A stretch of 64,000 bases of DNA, taken from the NCBI RefSeq assembly GCF_014202645.1, contig NZ_JACHHG010000003.1, positions 62,001 to 126,000 of the forward strand, in the 5' to 3' direction. Shown piece after piece: positions 40,728 to 50,203 of the stretch. The notes beneath the pieces were generated by a model that searched no databases, had not been told where the DNA came from, and saw only the letters and a list, made by a program, of their open reading frames with translations. The number at the start of each line of letters is the position of its first letter. Position 1 is the stretch's first letter. This stretch comes from Deinobacterium chartae (GTDB lineage: Bacteria; Deinococcota; Deinococci; Deinococcales; Deinococcaceae). The position numbers and the translations under genes are program-made.

Positions 40728-41375
40728 ATGAAACATCGTGCCCTGCTTTGTGCTCCCCTGCTGACCCTCATGCTCGCCGCCTGTGGAACCTCCAGCCTGC
40801 ACACCCCTGCGGACGAGGCCGAGGCGTTCACCGATGAAACCACCCCGGTGACCGCCGCCCACCCCGACTTTCCTAACGAGGACGCGGCCCTGATCAGCCC
40901 CGAGGGCCAGCGCATCATCGACGCGGTGGCGAGCGGCCAGTTGCACACCCAGATGCAGGGTGACTTTGACCCTGCGCTTGAGCGCCTCAACGTCGAAGGT
41001 GAGGGTCTGCTCTCGGCCCAGGGGGTCAGCGTCACCACCATGAAGAAGGTCTATGCCTCGAGCATGTCCACCTTTCTCAGTTACCGCAGCAAGCGCTACG
41101 GTGCCCCCAGCCTTGACTGGAGCACCGACGGCTGCAGCAAGGTTCCGGACAGCGGTCCCGCTTTCAACTTCAAGAACGCCTGCTACCGCCACGACTTCGG
41201 CTACCGCAACTACAAGAAGTACAAGATCTTCACCAAGGCCAACCGCAAGGCCATCGACGACCGTTTCCTGGCGGACATGAAGGCGCACTGCGCCACCCGC
41301 AGCATCTTCCTCAAGCCCTCGTGCTACGAGACCGCCTACATCTACTACGCTGGCGTGCGCGCCCTGGGCGGCTGA
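40728..41375 (+). CDS. Phospholipase A2-like lipoprotein
   Basis: The 215-residue product has a signal peptide with the lipobox LAAC (Cys18), an acidic linker, then a C-terminal domain like prokaryotic secreted phospholipase A2. WSTDGCSKVPDSGPAF corresponds to the calcium-binding region. FKNACYRHDFGYRNYKKY holds the catalytic His-Asp pair, and later Cys residues (AHCATRS, KPSCYE) would form disulphides. It would hydrolyse the sn-2 ester of phospholipids outside the cell, anchored by lipid. CCCGGAGGACATCC supports ATG 40728. Confidence 0.88.
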   Translation: MKHRALLCAPLLTLMLAACGTSSLHTPADEAEAFTDETTPVTAAHPDFPNEDAALISPEGQRIIDAVASGQLHTQMQGDFDPALERLNVEGEGLLSAQGVSVTTMKKVYASSMSTFLSYRSKRYGAPSLDWSTDGCSKVPDSGPAFNFKNACYRHDFGYRNYKKYKIFTKANRKAIDDRFLADMKAHCATRSIFLKPSCYETAYIYYAGVRALGG

Positions 41376-41395
41376 GCAGAGCCGCCCGTAACGGC

Positions 41396-41427
41396 AACAC
41401 CTCGAGGCCGCGCGGCCTCGAGGTGTT
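41396..41427. terminator. 32-bp perfect palindrome, bidirectional terminator
   Basis: An exact inverted repeat without a loop, reading AACACCTCGAGGCCGC and then its complement, is followed by CTTTTC. It separates the convergent PLA2-like and polA genes. Confidence 0.85.
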
Positions 41428-41440
41428 CTTTTCGCCGGAG

Positions 41441-43996
<2,556 letters not shown>

Positions 43997-44003
43997 GAAG
44001 CTC

Positions 44004-44009
44004 ATTGTA
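44004..44009 (-). promoter_or_regulatory. Leaderless -10 box TACAAT of polA
   Basis: On the minus strand TACAAT ends 7 nt before ATG 43996. The upstream in-frame ATG at 44005 shares two bases with the box and so cannot be the real start from this promoter. Confidence 0.6.
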
Positions 44010-44060
44010 CCGTGTTCGCTTCGCGCCCAGCGTAACCGGCCGGAGCTCGGTGCAAGTCTA

Positions 44061-44087
44061 AAGGCCGGTCCACGAGGGACCGGCCTT
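44061..44087 (-). terminator. Terminator of the HAMP-domain gene
   Basis: AAGGCCGGTCC (44061-44071) pairs exactly with 44077-44087 around ACGAG. Confidence 0.7.
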
Positions 44088-44100
44088 GGGGCGGCAGAAC

Positions 44101-45639
44101 TTACTTGCGGCGGCGGCGCAGGCGATCAATCGCTGCCGAGAGCGACAGGCGCATGCGCTCGAGGGCCTCGGCGAGGTCGCCGATCTCGTCGTTGGAGCTG
44201 CGGGTCACCGGCTGATCGAGCTTGCCCAGGCTGATCTCGTCGGCGGCGGAGACCAGCGCCAGGATCGGCTGCGAGATGCGGCGCGCGGTGGAGATTGCGA
44301 TCAAGGTGCTGAGCAGCAGCGCAGCCACGATGGCGGCGGCGAGCAGCAGCAGCTGCTGGTTGCGGATCTCCAGGCTGCGGTTGGAGATGACGCCCACCGT
44401 GACGATCAAGTTCGCCTCCTCGAGCGAGGTGAGCTTGCGCGAGGCGGGTTCGGTGTCGGTGGCGGGCCGGTCCAGGAAGCCGACACGGCGAACCTCGAAG
44501 TGCGAGACCTGCCCGGAGGTGGGTTCGGTGCGTGCGATGTGGTCGAGGTACTCCTTCTCGACCGCCGGGCTGAGCTGCCCGGTCTGCTTGAGGGTGTCCA
44601 GCAGGCGGCGGTACGAACCGGCACGGTCGTCCACCCAGCGCAGGGTGCCGCCTTCGGGGTTCTCGGCCACGAAGTCCTGGACCGGTTTGACCAGGGTCGT
44701 TTCGTCGCCGAGCGTTTTGGTACGGAACAGCGAGCTGCCTTCTTGCGTGTTTACCCACACGAAGGCCACCGAGGGCTGCTGGGTCAGGGCCGTCAGCCGC
44801 TGGTTCTCGCGGTCCGGGTCCGAGAGGTCCACGCCGGTACCGACCGCCACCGCCAGCTGCTGTGCTCCCTCGAGGATCAGGCTGCGGGTGGTCTGCGGCA
44901 CGCTGAGGGCCAGGAAAGTCAGCACGGCTACGCCCAGCAGCAGCACCGGTAGCAGCGCGGTCAGCAGGACGCGCTGACGCAAGCTGGTGCGGCGCTTGCG
45001 GCGCGGGGCCGGTGCGCTCTCGGAGATCTCTGCCTCCGGGGCAGAGGGGGCCGGCGTTTCCTGAGCGCGCTGCAGATCGTTCATGGTGATGCCGGCCGTG
45101 ACCGGCATCACCACGCTGGTGTCGTCGGCCGGAGGCGCGGCCGGGACGCTGCTGACCGGAAAGGACACGGCCGCGCTGGGATTTTCCCAAAGCCCGCCGG
45201 CGCGCAGCACACCCGGGCTGCCCCCCGCGGCGGCCAGCACCGGCTCGGCCACCGGAAGCGGCGGGGTTGACCGCGAGGTCTCGGGGGACGCATACACCGG
45301 GGTCACGGTGTCGTCCGCTTCCGGAGTGACTTGATGCGGCGGGGCGGGAGGGGCAGCCGGTACCGGCGTGGGGGCCGTGGCCTGCGGGGCCGCTGCAGCC
45401 TCGAGGGACACGTCGCGCAGCTCGACGGGCACGCCCAGTTCGCTGTAAATCTGCGCGACCAGCTCGGCACGGGCGCGGTGGGTGGGTTTCAGCAGCGGAC
45501 CCGGCGGACGGCTGGCCAGTTTGCGAGCCTGTTCCTCGGCCAGCTTGAACCGGGACTGTAGCCGCTCGCTGAGTCGGTTCAGGATTTCGGGGTCGCTGGG
45601 ACGTTCCAGCAAAACGACGGTGAAGCTATTCTGGCTCAT
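44101..45639 (-). CDS. Membrane HAMP-domain protein without output domain
   Basis: The 512-residue product starts with a domain of about 75 residues resembling the L7/L12 C-terminal or a similar alpha/beta fold (KLAEEQARKLASRPPGPLLK then ELVAQIYSELGVPVELRDVS). A Pro/Ala/Thr-rich linker of some 170 residues follows. A first membrane segment near residues 272-294 (VLLTALLPVLLLGVAVLTFL), an extracytoplasmic sensor region of about 130 residues, a second membrane segment and a HAMP domain (ISQPILALVSAADEISLGKL) complete it. The protein ends right after HAMP with no kinase or methyl-accepting domain. TTGAGGAGTGT precedes ATG 45639. Confidence 0.75.
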   Translation of the reverse strand: MSQNSFTVVLLERPSDPEILNRLSERLQSRFKLAEEQARKLASRPPGPLLKPTHRARAELVAQIYSELGVPVELRDVSLEAAAAPQATAPTPVPAAPPAPPHQVTPEADDTVTPVYASPETSRSTPPLPVAEPVLAAAGGSPGVLRAGGLWENPSAAVSFPVSSVPAAPPADDTSVVMPVTAGITMNDLQRAQETPAPSAPEAEISESAPAPRRKRRTSLRQRVLLTALLPVLLLGVAVLTFLALSVPQTTRSLILEGAQQLAVAVGTGVDLSDPDRENQRLTALTQQPSVAFVWVNTQEGSSLFRTKTLGDETTLVKPVQDFVAENPEGGTLRWVDDRAGSYRRLLDTLKQTGQLSPAVEKEYLDHIARTEPTSGQVSHFEVRRVGFLDRPATDTEPASRKLTSLEEANLIVTVGVISNRSLEIRNQQLLLLAAAIVAALLLSTLIAISTARRISQPILALVSAADEISLGKLDQPVTRSSNDEIGDLAEALERMRLSLSAAIDRLRRRRK

Positions 45640-46370
45640 ACACTCCTCAAGCCGCTCTGGCGCAGTTTCTGCCCGAAGGCAGCGCGATGCTCCTGGGGGA
45701 TTTCGGCCGTGACCCGCTCGATCAGCTCGCTCAAGCGACCGAGCGACACGGTCCCGGAAGCCTCGAGGTCCTCGAGGCATTCCTCGACGATGACGTCCCC
45801 GATCGGTCCCATGATCTGGCGGGCGGCCGAGGTGAGCAGGTGGATGATCTCTTCGGAGAGCGGTTCGTTCGAACCGGTGCGTGGCGCCTCGCGCAGCAGC
45901 CCCAGGTCCTCTAGGCGCTCGAGCACCTCGATCACCGTCTCGGGTGGGGTTCCCAGGCTGGCGGCGATGTCAGCGACGCGCCGCGTGCCGTCGATCAGGG
46001 GCACGACCCGCCACTGCTGTAGTTTCAGCTCGGTCTGGGCCGGGATGGCTCCGACCAGCTGTGGGATGCTCGAGGGGCCGTAAGCGGGGGCCAGCAGCAC
46101 CTCGAGCGGTTCGATCAGGTTGGGGGTGAGGCCGCCGGGCAGGTCGCCCATCTCGAAGCGACCGCCGGGAACGCGCAGGCAGGCGCGCACCGCCGGCTTG
46201 CCGATCACCTGCCCGGCCTGGGCAAAGAAAGGCTGTCCGCTCTGAAACCCGAGCAGGCCTTCGAAGGCGTTGCCCCGGAGCGTCAGCAGGCCGCTGCTGT
46301 GCGAAGACGCCAGATAGCGCAGCAGGCCGGGTAGCGAGGTCGGGTTGAAGTCACCGGTCAGGGTGGTCAT
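45636..46370 (-). CDS. DUF4388 (PATAN-type) protein
   Basis: The 244-residue product opens with a DUF4388 domain: GDFNPTSLPGLLRYLASSHS, then SGLLTLRGNAFEGLLGFQSGQ and the GQPFFAQAG block (residues 5-60). A winged-helix-like middle (VRRVADIAASLGTPPETVIEVLERLEDL-type region near 130-165) and a helical C-terminus follow. DUF4388 proteins are common in motility and signalling clusters. Its stop overlaps the HAMP gene's ATG, so the two are made together and probably interact at the membrane. Confidence 0.82.
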   Translation of the reverse strand: MTTLTGDFNPTSLPGLLRYLASSHSSGLLTLRGNAFEGLLGFQSGQPFFAQAGQVIGKPAVRACLRVPGGRFEMGDLPGGLTPNLIEPLEVLLAPAYGPSSIPQLVGAIPAQTELKLQQWRVVPLIDGTRRVADIAASLGTPPETVIEVLERLEDLGLLREAPRTGSNEPLSEEIIHLLTSAARQIMGPIGDVIVEECLEDLEASGTVSLGRLSELIERVTAEIPQEHRAAFGQKLRQSGLRSV

Positions 46371-46371
46371 G

Positions 46372-47265
46372 TCAGGCCTCCGTGTCCAGTCCGGCAGCGC
46401 GCCATACCAGCGGTTGCTGTTCGCGCAGCGCACCCAGTTCCAGGTCCGCCGTGCGCAGTCCCGCCCGGTTCAGCGCGCCCCGGTAAGCGGCCAGTAGGGC
46501 CGGAGCCAGTTCCTCGAGGGGAACATCGCTGCTTACGCTCAAGGTGTTGCCCTGAATCGAAATTTCGCCTGCGAACGGGTCTAAGGCCGGGTGATCGTCG
46601 GCGAGGTCCAAGGCGGCGGCGCGCCAGAAACGCTCGAGGGGCTCGTTGCGTCCGCTGAGGGCGAGCACCGAGTTCCAGAAGGCCAGCAGCCGGGTGGCGT
46701 CCACTCCGCCCCCGGTGCTTTCGCCGGCCGGGAACAGGTCGATGCGGGTGATCTGCGAGAGGTCGCTGCCGCCCCGGTCGCGCTCGCGCCCGCCGTACCA
46801 GAACAGGTCGCGGTGCCCCTCGGGTCCGTGTTGGCGCAGCACCCCGGAAAACCCCCTCGAGGCGAGTTCGGCTTCGAGAAGTTGCGGGGGAGTCAGGGGT
46901 GTTTCGGGTTCGGCGAAGCTACAGACGTGCGCCAGGTAGCTGAGTTCGGGCTCGAGGACGTACAGGCTGAGGTGCCCGTCGGCCAGGTCGGGGCCGAGCT
47001 GCTGCAGGTGTGCGGGGCGGCTGCCGGGTTCACCGGACGCGTAGAGCTGGGCGCCAAGCTGACGTCCGTCGCGCCAGAAAGCCCGGGCGCTCAGGTTCTC
47101 CGCAACTGCTTCGAGGTAACCGCTGAAGCTGGGCCGTGCCTCCACTTCGGCGAGGGCGACCTCCCAGGGCAGGAAGCGGGCGGGCAGATCGCGAAACACC
47201 GCCTGTGCCGCTGGAAGGGCCAGCCATCGCCCCCAGATACTCGAAGAGGTTAAGGAAGTCGTCAT
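46372..47265 (-). CDS. Hypothetical protein, cluster partner of DUF4388/HAMP
   Basis: The 297-residue soluble product has no family that I recognise. It is mixed alpha/beta, with LSYLAHVCSFAEPETPLTPP and an aromatic GHRDLFWYGGRERDRGG stretch near the middle. A C-terminal LEELAPALLAAYRGALNRAG helix follows. ATG 47265 is chosen over GTG 47274 because a TAGAGT box lies 7 nt before it. Its stop is 1 nt from the DUF4388 start, so it leads a three-gene operon with that gene and the HAMP protein. Confidence 0.65.
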   Translation of the reverse strand: MTTSLTSSSIWGRWLALPAAQAVFRDLPARFLPWEVALAEVEARPSFSGYLEAVAENLSARAFWRDGRQLGAQLYASGEPGSRPAHLQQLGPDLADGHLSLYVLEPELSYLAHVCSFAEPETPLTPPQLLEAELASRGFSGVLRQHGPEGHRDLFWYGGRERDRGGSDLSQITRIDLFPAGESTGGGVDATRLLAFWNSVLALSGRNEPLERFWRAAALDLADDHPALDPFAGEISIQGNTLSVSSDVPLEELAPALLAAYRGALNRAGLRTADLELGALREQQPLVWRAAGLDTEA

Positions 47266-47272
47266 AGATTTC

Positions 47273-47278
47273 ACTCTA
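47273..47278 (-). promoter_or_regulatory. Leaderless -10 box TAGAGT of the HAMP/DUF4388 operon
   Basis: On the minus strand TAGAGT is 7 nt before ATG 47265. Confidence 0.5.
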
Positions 47279-47462
47279 AGCTAACATGCATCTTCAGCCG
47301 GTCATCATGATCCGGGACGTTAGGTGTCTGCGAACGGTCTCAGAGGGTCAAAAATTCCGTGAATGCCTTCTCAAGGAGTGTACAGAAAAAACTCACTGAA
47401 TAGTTAAGAGCCATGCGCATCTCAGGAAGGACCCTGGCACCGCAGGAAACTCCCCATAAATA

Positions 47463-47492
47463 AAGGCGGCGGTGCATTGGCACCGCCGCCTT
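47463..47492 (-). terminator. Terminator of the bacilliredoxin-like gene
   Basis: AAGGCGGCGGTGC (47463-47475) pairs exactly with 47480-47492 around ATTG. The minus strand then continues TTTATTTATG, a U-rich tail. Confidence 0.85.
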
Positions 47493-47509
47493 CGGGAAAA
47501 GCGCAGGCT

Positions 47510-48130
47510 TTACAGCGTTTCGAGCTGCTGCAGCAGCTCCGAGGCGCGCGCGCGCAGGTCGCCGCGCGACTGCGGCTCGCCCAGCTGGTGCAGGCCACCG
47601 TGGTAGGCGTCCGGGTCGCCGAACAGACGGCTGAGCAGCTCGAACTCCTGCTTGCCGCGCAGCGAGGCGTCGTCGCGGAACAGGGTCACGTAGGCGTCTT
47701 GGAACATCGCGTCGCTGAGCTGGCCGTTGAGGTAACGGCGGATCAGGTCACGGTAGGGTTCCACGTTGCCGCTGATGGCCTCGCGCTCGCCCTCGAGGCG
47801 CGGCACGTGCTGTTCGAACACGGGGGCCAGGGCCTCGGGCGTGATGTCCCAGTTGTCCACGTCGAACACGGCCTGGCCGTTTTTGAACAGGATGAACTGC
47901 GGCGACTGGTGCACCACGCCGCTCAAGCTGGCCACATGGTTGGACGCCGGACGCCACTCCACCACCCGGATGATCCCGACCGGCAGGTCATGCTGGCGCA
48001 AGAAGGTCTCGAGGACGCTGAAGCCCTGCATGGTCTTGTGGCAGGTGCCCGCCTTGAAGACCGCGCCGAGCGGGAACTGCTGCAAGAAGGTATCGACTTC
48101 TTCGGGAGTGGTGAGCTGGTAGAGCTGCAT
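47510..48130 (-). CDS. BrxC-like monothiol bacilliredoxin fused to an immunity-like domain
   Basis: The 206-residue product is in two parts. Residues 1-105 are a thioredoxin fold of the BrxC/YtxJ type: the active-site stretch [13 protein letters not shown] holds one Cys, and [20 protein letters not shown] then [15 protein letters not shown] match that family. BrxC proteins remove bacillithiol from proteins. Residues about 110-206 are a helical domain resembling colicin D-type immunity proteins ([20 protein letters not shown], then [17 protein letters not shown]). The fusion is unusual; what the second part does is unknown. A TAGACT box is 7 nt before ATG 48130. Confidence 0.78.
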   Translation of the reverse strand: MQLYQLTTPEEVDTFLQQFPLGAVFKAGTCHKTMQGFSVLETFLRQHDLPVGIIRVVEWRPASNHVASLSGVVHQSPQFILFKNGQAVFDVDNWDITPEALAPVFEQHVPRLEGEREAISGNVEPYRDLIRRYLNGQLSDAMFQDAYVTLFRDDASLRGKQEFELLSRLFGDPDAYHGGLHQLGEPQSRGDLRARASELLQQLETL

Positions 48131-48206
48131 ATGCGTCAGTCTATAGCGTACGGTACTGCGGTTAACGTCACGCGGCTCACCGAAGTTCTCGGAGCGGCGT
48201 TGGCGC

Positions 48207-48212
48207 TACACT
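48207..48212 (+). promoter_or_regulatory. Leaderless -10 box TACACT
   Basis: TACACT is 6 nt before ATG 48219. Confidence 0.55.
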
Positions 48213-48218
48213 GGCGGC

Positions 48219-49058
48219 ATGCAGCCCGATGCCCTGACCCTGCCGCTGCTGCGCGCGGTGGCGCGCCGCCACGGCCTGCCCGGACGTCGGGCGTGGCGGC
48301 TGCCCCAGCAGGGCCGGGTCAACGCCGCCTACCTGCTCGACGAACGGGCGGTGCTGCGCGTTCCACGCAACGACCACAAGGCGGTGCGCGAACTGTGGGT
48401 GGAGGCGGCCACCGTGCCGCATGCCCGCGCGCTTGGGCTGCGTACGCCCGAACTGCTGGCGCTCGACGCTACCCTCGACCTGCTGCCCTGGCCGTACACC
48501 GTGTACGCCTTCGTGCCAGGCGACCCGGCGCCCGCCTGGAGCCCGCCGGTCTGCCGGGCGCTGGGACACGAGCTCGCCCGCTTGCACGCCTACGCGGGCC
48601 CGCCCCTCGAGCTCTGGCGCCCTGAGGTGCGCGGAGACGCGTACGCGGCCCTCGAGGCGGCGGCCGGGGCCGGGCGGGTGAGCCCGCAGCGGCGTGCGGC
48701 CCTGCACGCGAAACTCGCGGCGCTCGAGGCCGAAGGTGCCCGGACGCAGGCGAGGGCAGTGCTGCTGCACAACGACGTGCACATGGGCAACCTGCGGGTG
48801 CGCGCCGGACGCTACGCTGCCTTGATCGACTGGGGCGACGCCGGTTGGGGCGACGTGCTGCTCGAGCTGTGCCTGTTGCCTCTGGCGGTGTCCGCTCGGG
48901 TGCTCTCCGGTTACCTCGAGGCCGGGGGCGACCCGGGCGAGGCGGCCTGGGCACGCCTGAGCTGGGACGCCCTGGAGTGGACGCTGTGGGCGCTGGCCCG
49001 CCTGCCCGAGGGCGACGCCCGGCTGGACAGCTTCCGGGCCCGCCTCGAGGCTTGGTAA
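48219..49058 (+). CDS. APH-family small-molecule kinase
   Basis: The 279-residue product is of the aminoglycoside phosphotransferase/choline kinase fold. The N-lobe has LPQQGRVNAAYLLDERAVLR, the catalytic loop is VLLHNDVHMGNLRVRAG near residue 187, and the metal-binding ALIDWGDAGWGDVLLEL block follows. It probably phosphorylates a small alcohol or amino-alcohol; drug resistance is possible but not shown. The ATG is set by the TACACT box just upstream. Confidence 0.85.
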   Translation: MQPDALTLPLLRAVARRHGLPGRRAWRLPQQGRVNAAYLLDERAVLRVPRNDHKAVRELWVEAATVPHARALGLRTPELLALDATLDLLPWPYTVYAFVPGDPAPAWSPPVCRALGHELARLHAYAGPPLELWRPEVRGDAYAALEAAAGAGRVSPQRRAALHAKLAALEAEGARTQARAVLLHNDVHMGNLRVRAGRYAALIDWGDAGWGDVLLELCLLPLAVSARVLSGYLEAGGDPGEAAWARLSWDALEWTLWALARLPEGDARLDSFRARLEAW

Positions 49059-49072
49059 CAGCGCCTGAGCGC

Positions 49073-50044
49073 TCAGTTCAGCCGCAGTGCCCACACCTTC
49101 AGGTGCCCCTCGCCCCTGGTGGGGTAGTCCTCGCCCGCGCCCAGGCGCTGGGCCTGCACGGCGCGTCGCCCCGCCGCCTCGAGGCCGGACGTCACCGTGC
49201 GTTCGAAGGCCGGACGCGGCACTCCGGCATGGTTGGTGGCTGCCAGCAGCAGCCCGCCCGGTGCGACCACCCGGGCGGCCAGGGCGGTCAGGTCGTCGTA
49301 GTCGCGTTCGGCGCGGAAGGTGCCGCTCTTGCCGCGCGCGAACGAAGGTGGGTCGAGGATGACCGCCTCGAAGGTCTGGCCGCGCCGCGCAAAGCGCGAC
49401 AACCAGTCGAACACGTCCCCGTAAATGAAGTCGCTCTCGGGCGCTTCGAATCCGTTGAGCGCGTAGTTCTCGCGGCCCCAGGCGAGCACTTTCCTCGAGG
49501 CGTCGAGGTTCTTGACCGTGTCGCCCCCGCCCGCGCGGGCCGAGAGGCCAAAGGCGCAGGTGTAGGCGAAGGTGTTCAGTACGCTTGCAGGGGCCTGCTG
49601 ACGCAGCCAGGCGCGCGCCGGGCGCATGTCGGTGAAGATGCCCACCGACAGGTCGCTGCCGGGCCGGATGCGGTAGCGCAGACCGCCCTCGAGAGCCTCG
49701 AGTTCGGGCCGTTCGGGACCGACCAGCGGGTGTTCGGGGCTGAGCCGTTCGCGCTCTACGTTGGCAGCGTGCCGGGCCTCGAGCGGGCGACGCTTGAGGT
49801 AGACGCTCTCCAGTTCGAAAACCTCGGCGACGGCCTCGGCGAGTTGCTGTTCTTGCGCTTCGGAAAAGTCCTGGTACGAGCTCAGCACGCCCACCGGCCC
49901 AAAACGGTCCACGGTAAAACCCGCGAGGTCATCGCCTGCGGCGTTCACCAGACGGTAGAGCGTGGTGCGCTCATCTGCCTCGAGGGCGGTGCGCAGATGA
50001 CGGGCTGCTTTCAGGCGGCGGTGCAGGTCGGTAGTAGACCACAT
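49073..50044 (-). CDS. RlmI-like class I methyltransferase
   Basis: The 323-residue product resembles 23S rRNA cytosine methyltransferases of the RlmI type but lacks the usual N-terminal PUA domain. An alpha/beta N-terminal part is followed by a Rossmann fold with SVLNTFAYTCAFGLSARAGG near 150, then EAVILDPPSFARGKSGTFRA near 235 and LLLAATNHAGVPR. It would transfer methyl from S-adenosylmethionine to RNA. ATG 50044 is preferred to 50053, which overlaps a TACAAT box 7 nt upstream of the chosen start. Confidence 0.88.
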   Translation of the reverse strand: MWSTTDLHRRLKAARHLRTALEADERTTLYRLVNAAGDDLAGFTVDRFGPVGVLSSYQDFSEAQEQQLAEAVAEVFELESVYLKRRPLEARHAANVERERLSPEHPLVGPERPELEALEGGLRYRIRPGSDLSVGIFTDMRPARAWLRQQAPASVLNTFAYTCAFGLSARAGGGDTVKNLDASRKVLAWGRENYALNGFEAPESDFIYGDVFDWLSRFARRGQTFEAVILDPPSFARGKSGTFRAERDYDDLTALAARVVAPGGLLLAATNHAGVPRPAFERTVTSGLEAAGRRAVQAQRLGAGEDYPTRGEGHLKVWALRLN

Positions 50045-50051
50045 GGCGGCC

Positions 50052-50057
50052 ATTGTA
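50052..50057 (-). promoter_or_regulatory. Leaderless -10 box TACAAT
   Basis: The minus strand reads TACAAT 7 nt before ATG 50044; the in-frame ATG at 50053 lies inside it, as with polA. Confidence 0.6.
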
Positions 50058-50080
50058 GACCGTGAGAAAGAGGCAGTCTA

Positions 50081-50192
50081 TATGAGATCAGAAGTCTCAT
50101 AATTGAAAATTAACTTTTCAAATTGAAAAAAATCACAACACAACCGCGTTTGTTGTTCTATCTTTTTAATCACGCCAACAAATGTTGTGTTG
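50081..50192 (+). promoter_or_regulatory. AT-rich subtilase leader with nested inverted repeats
   Basis: TATGAGA/TCTCATA (50081-50087/50095-50101) and CAACACAAC/GTTGTGTTG (50136-50144/50184-50192) lie in an AT-rich stretch before the subtilase. The second pair would form a stem ending just before the GGGGGG ribosome-binding site at about 50194-50199. Operator or RNA control is possible. Confidence 0.4.
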
Positions 50193-50203
50193 AGGGGGGA
50201 AAT

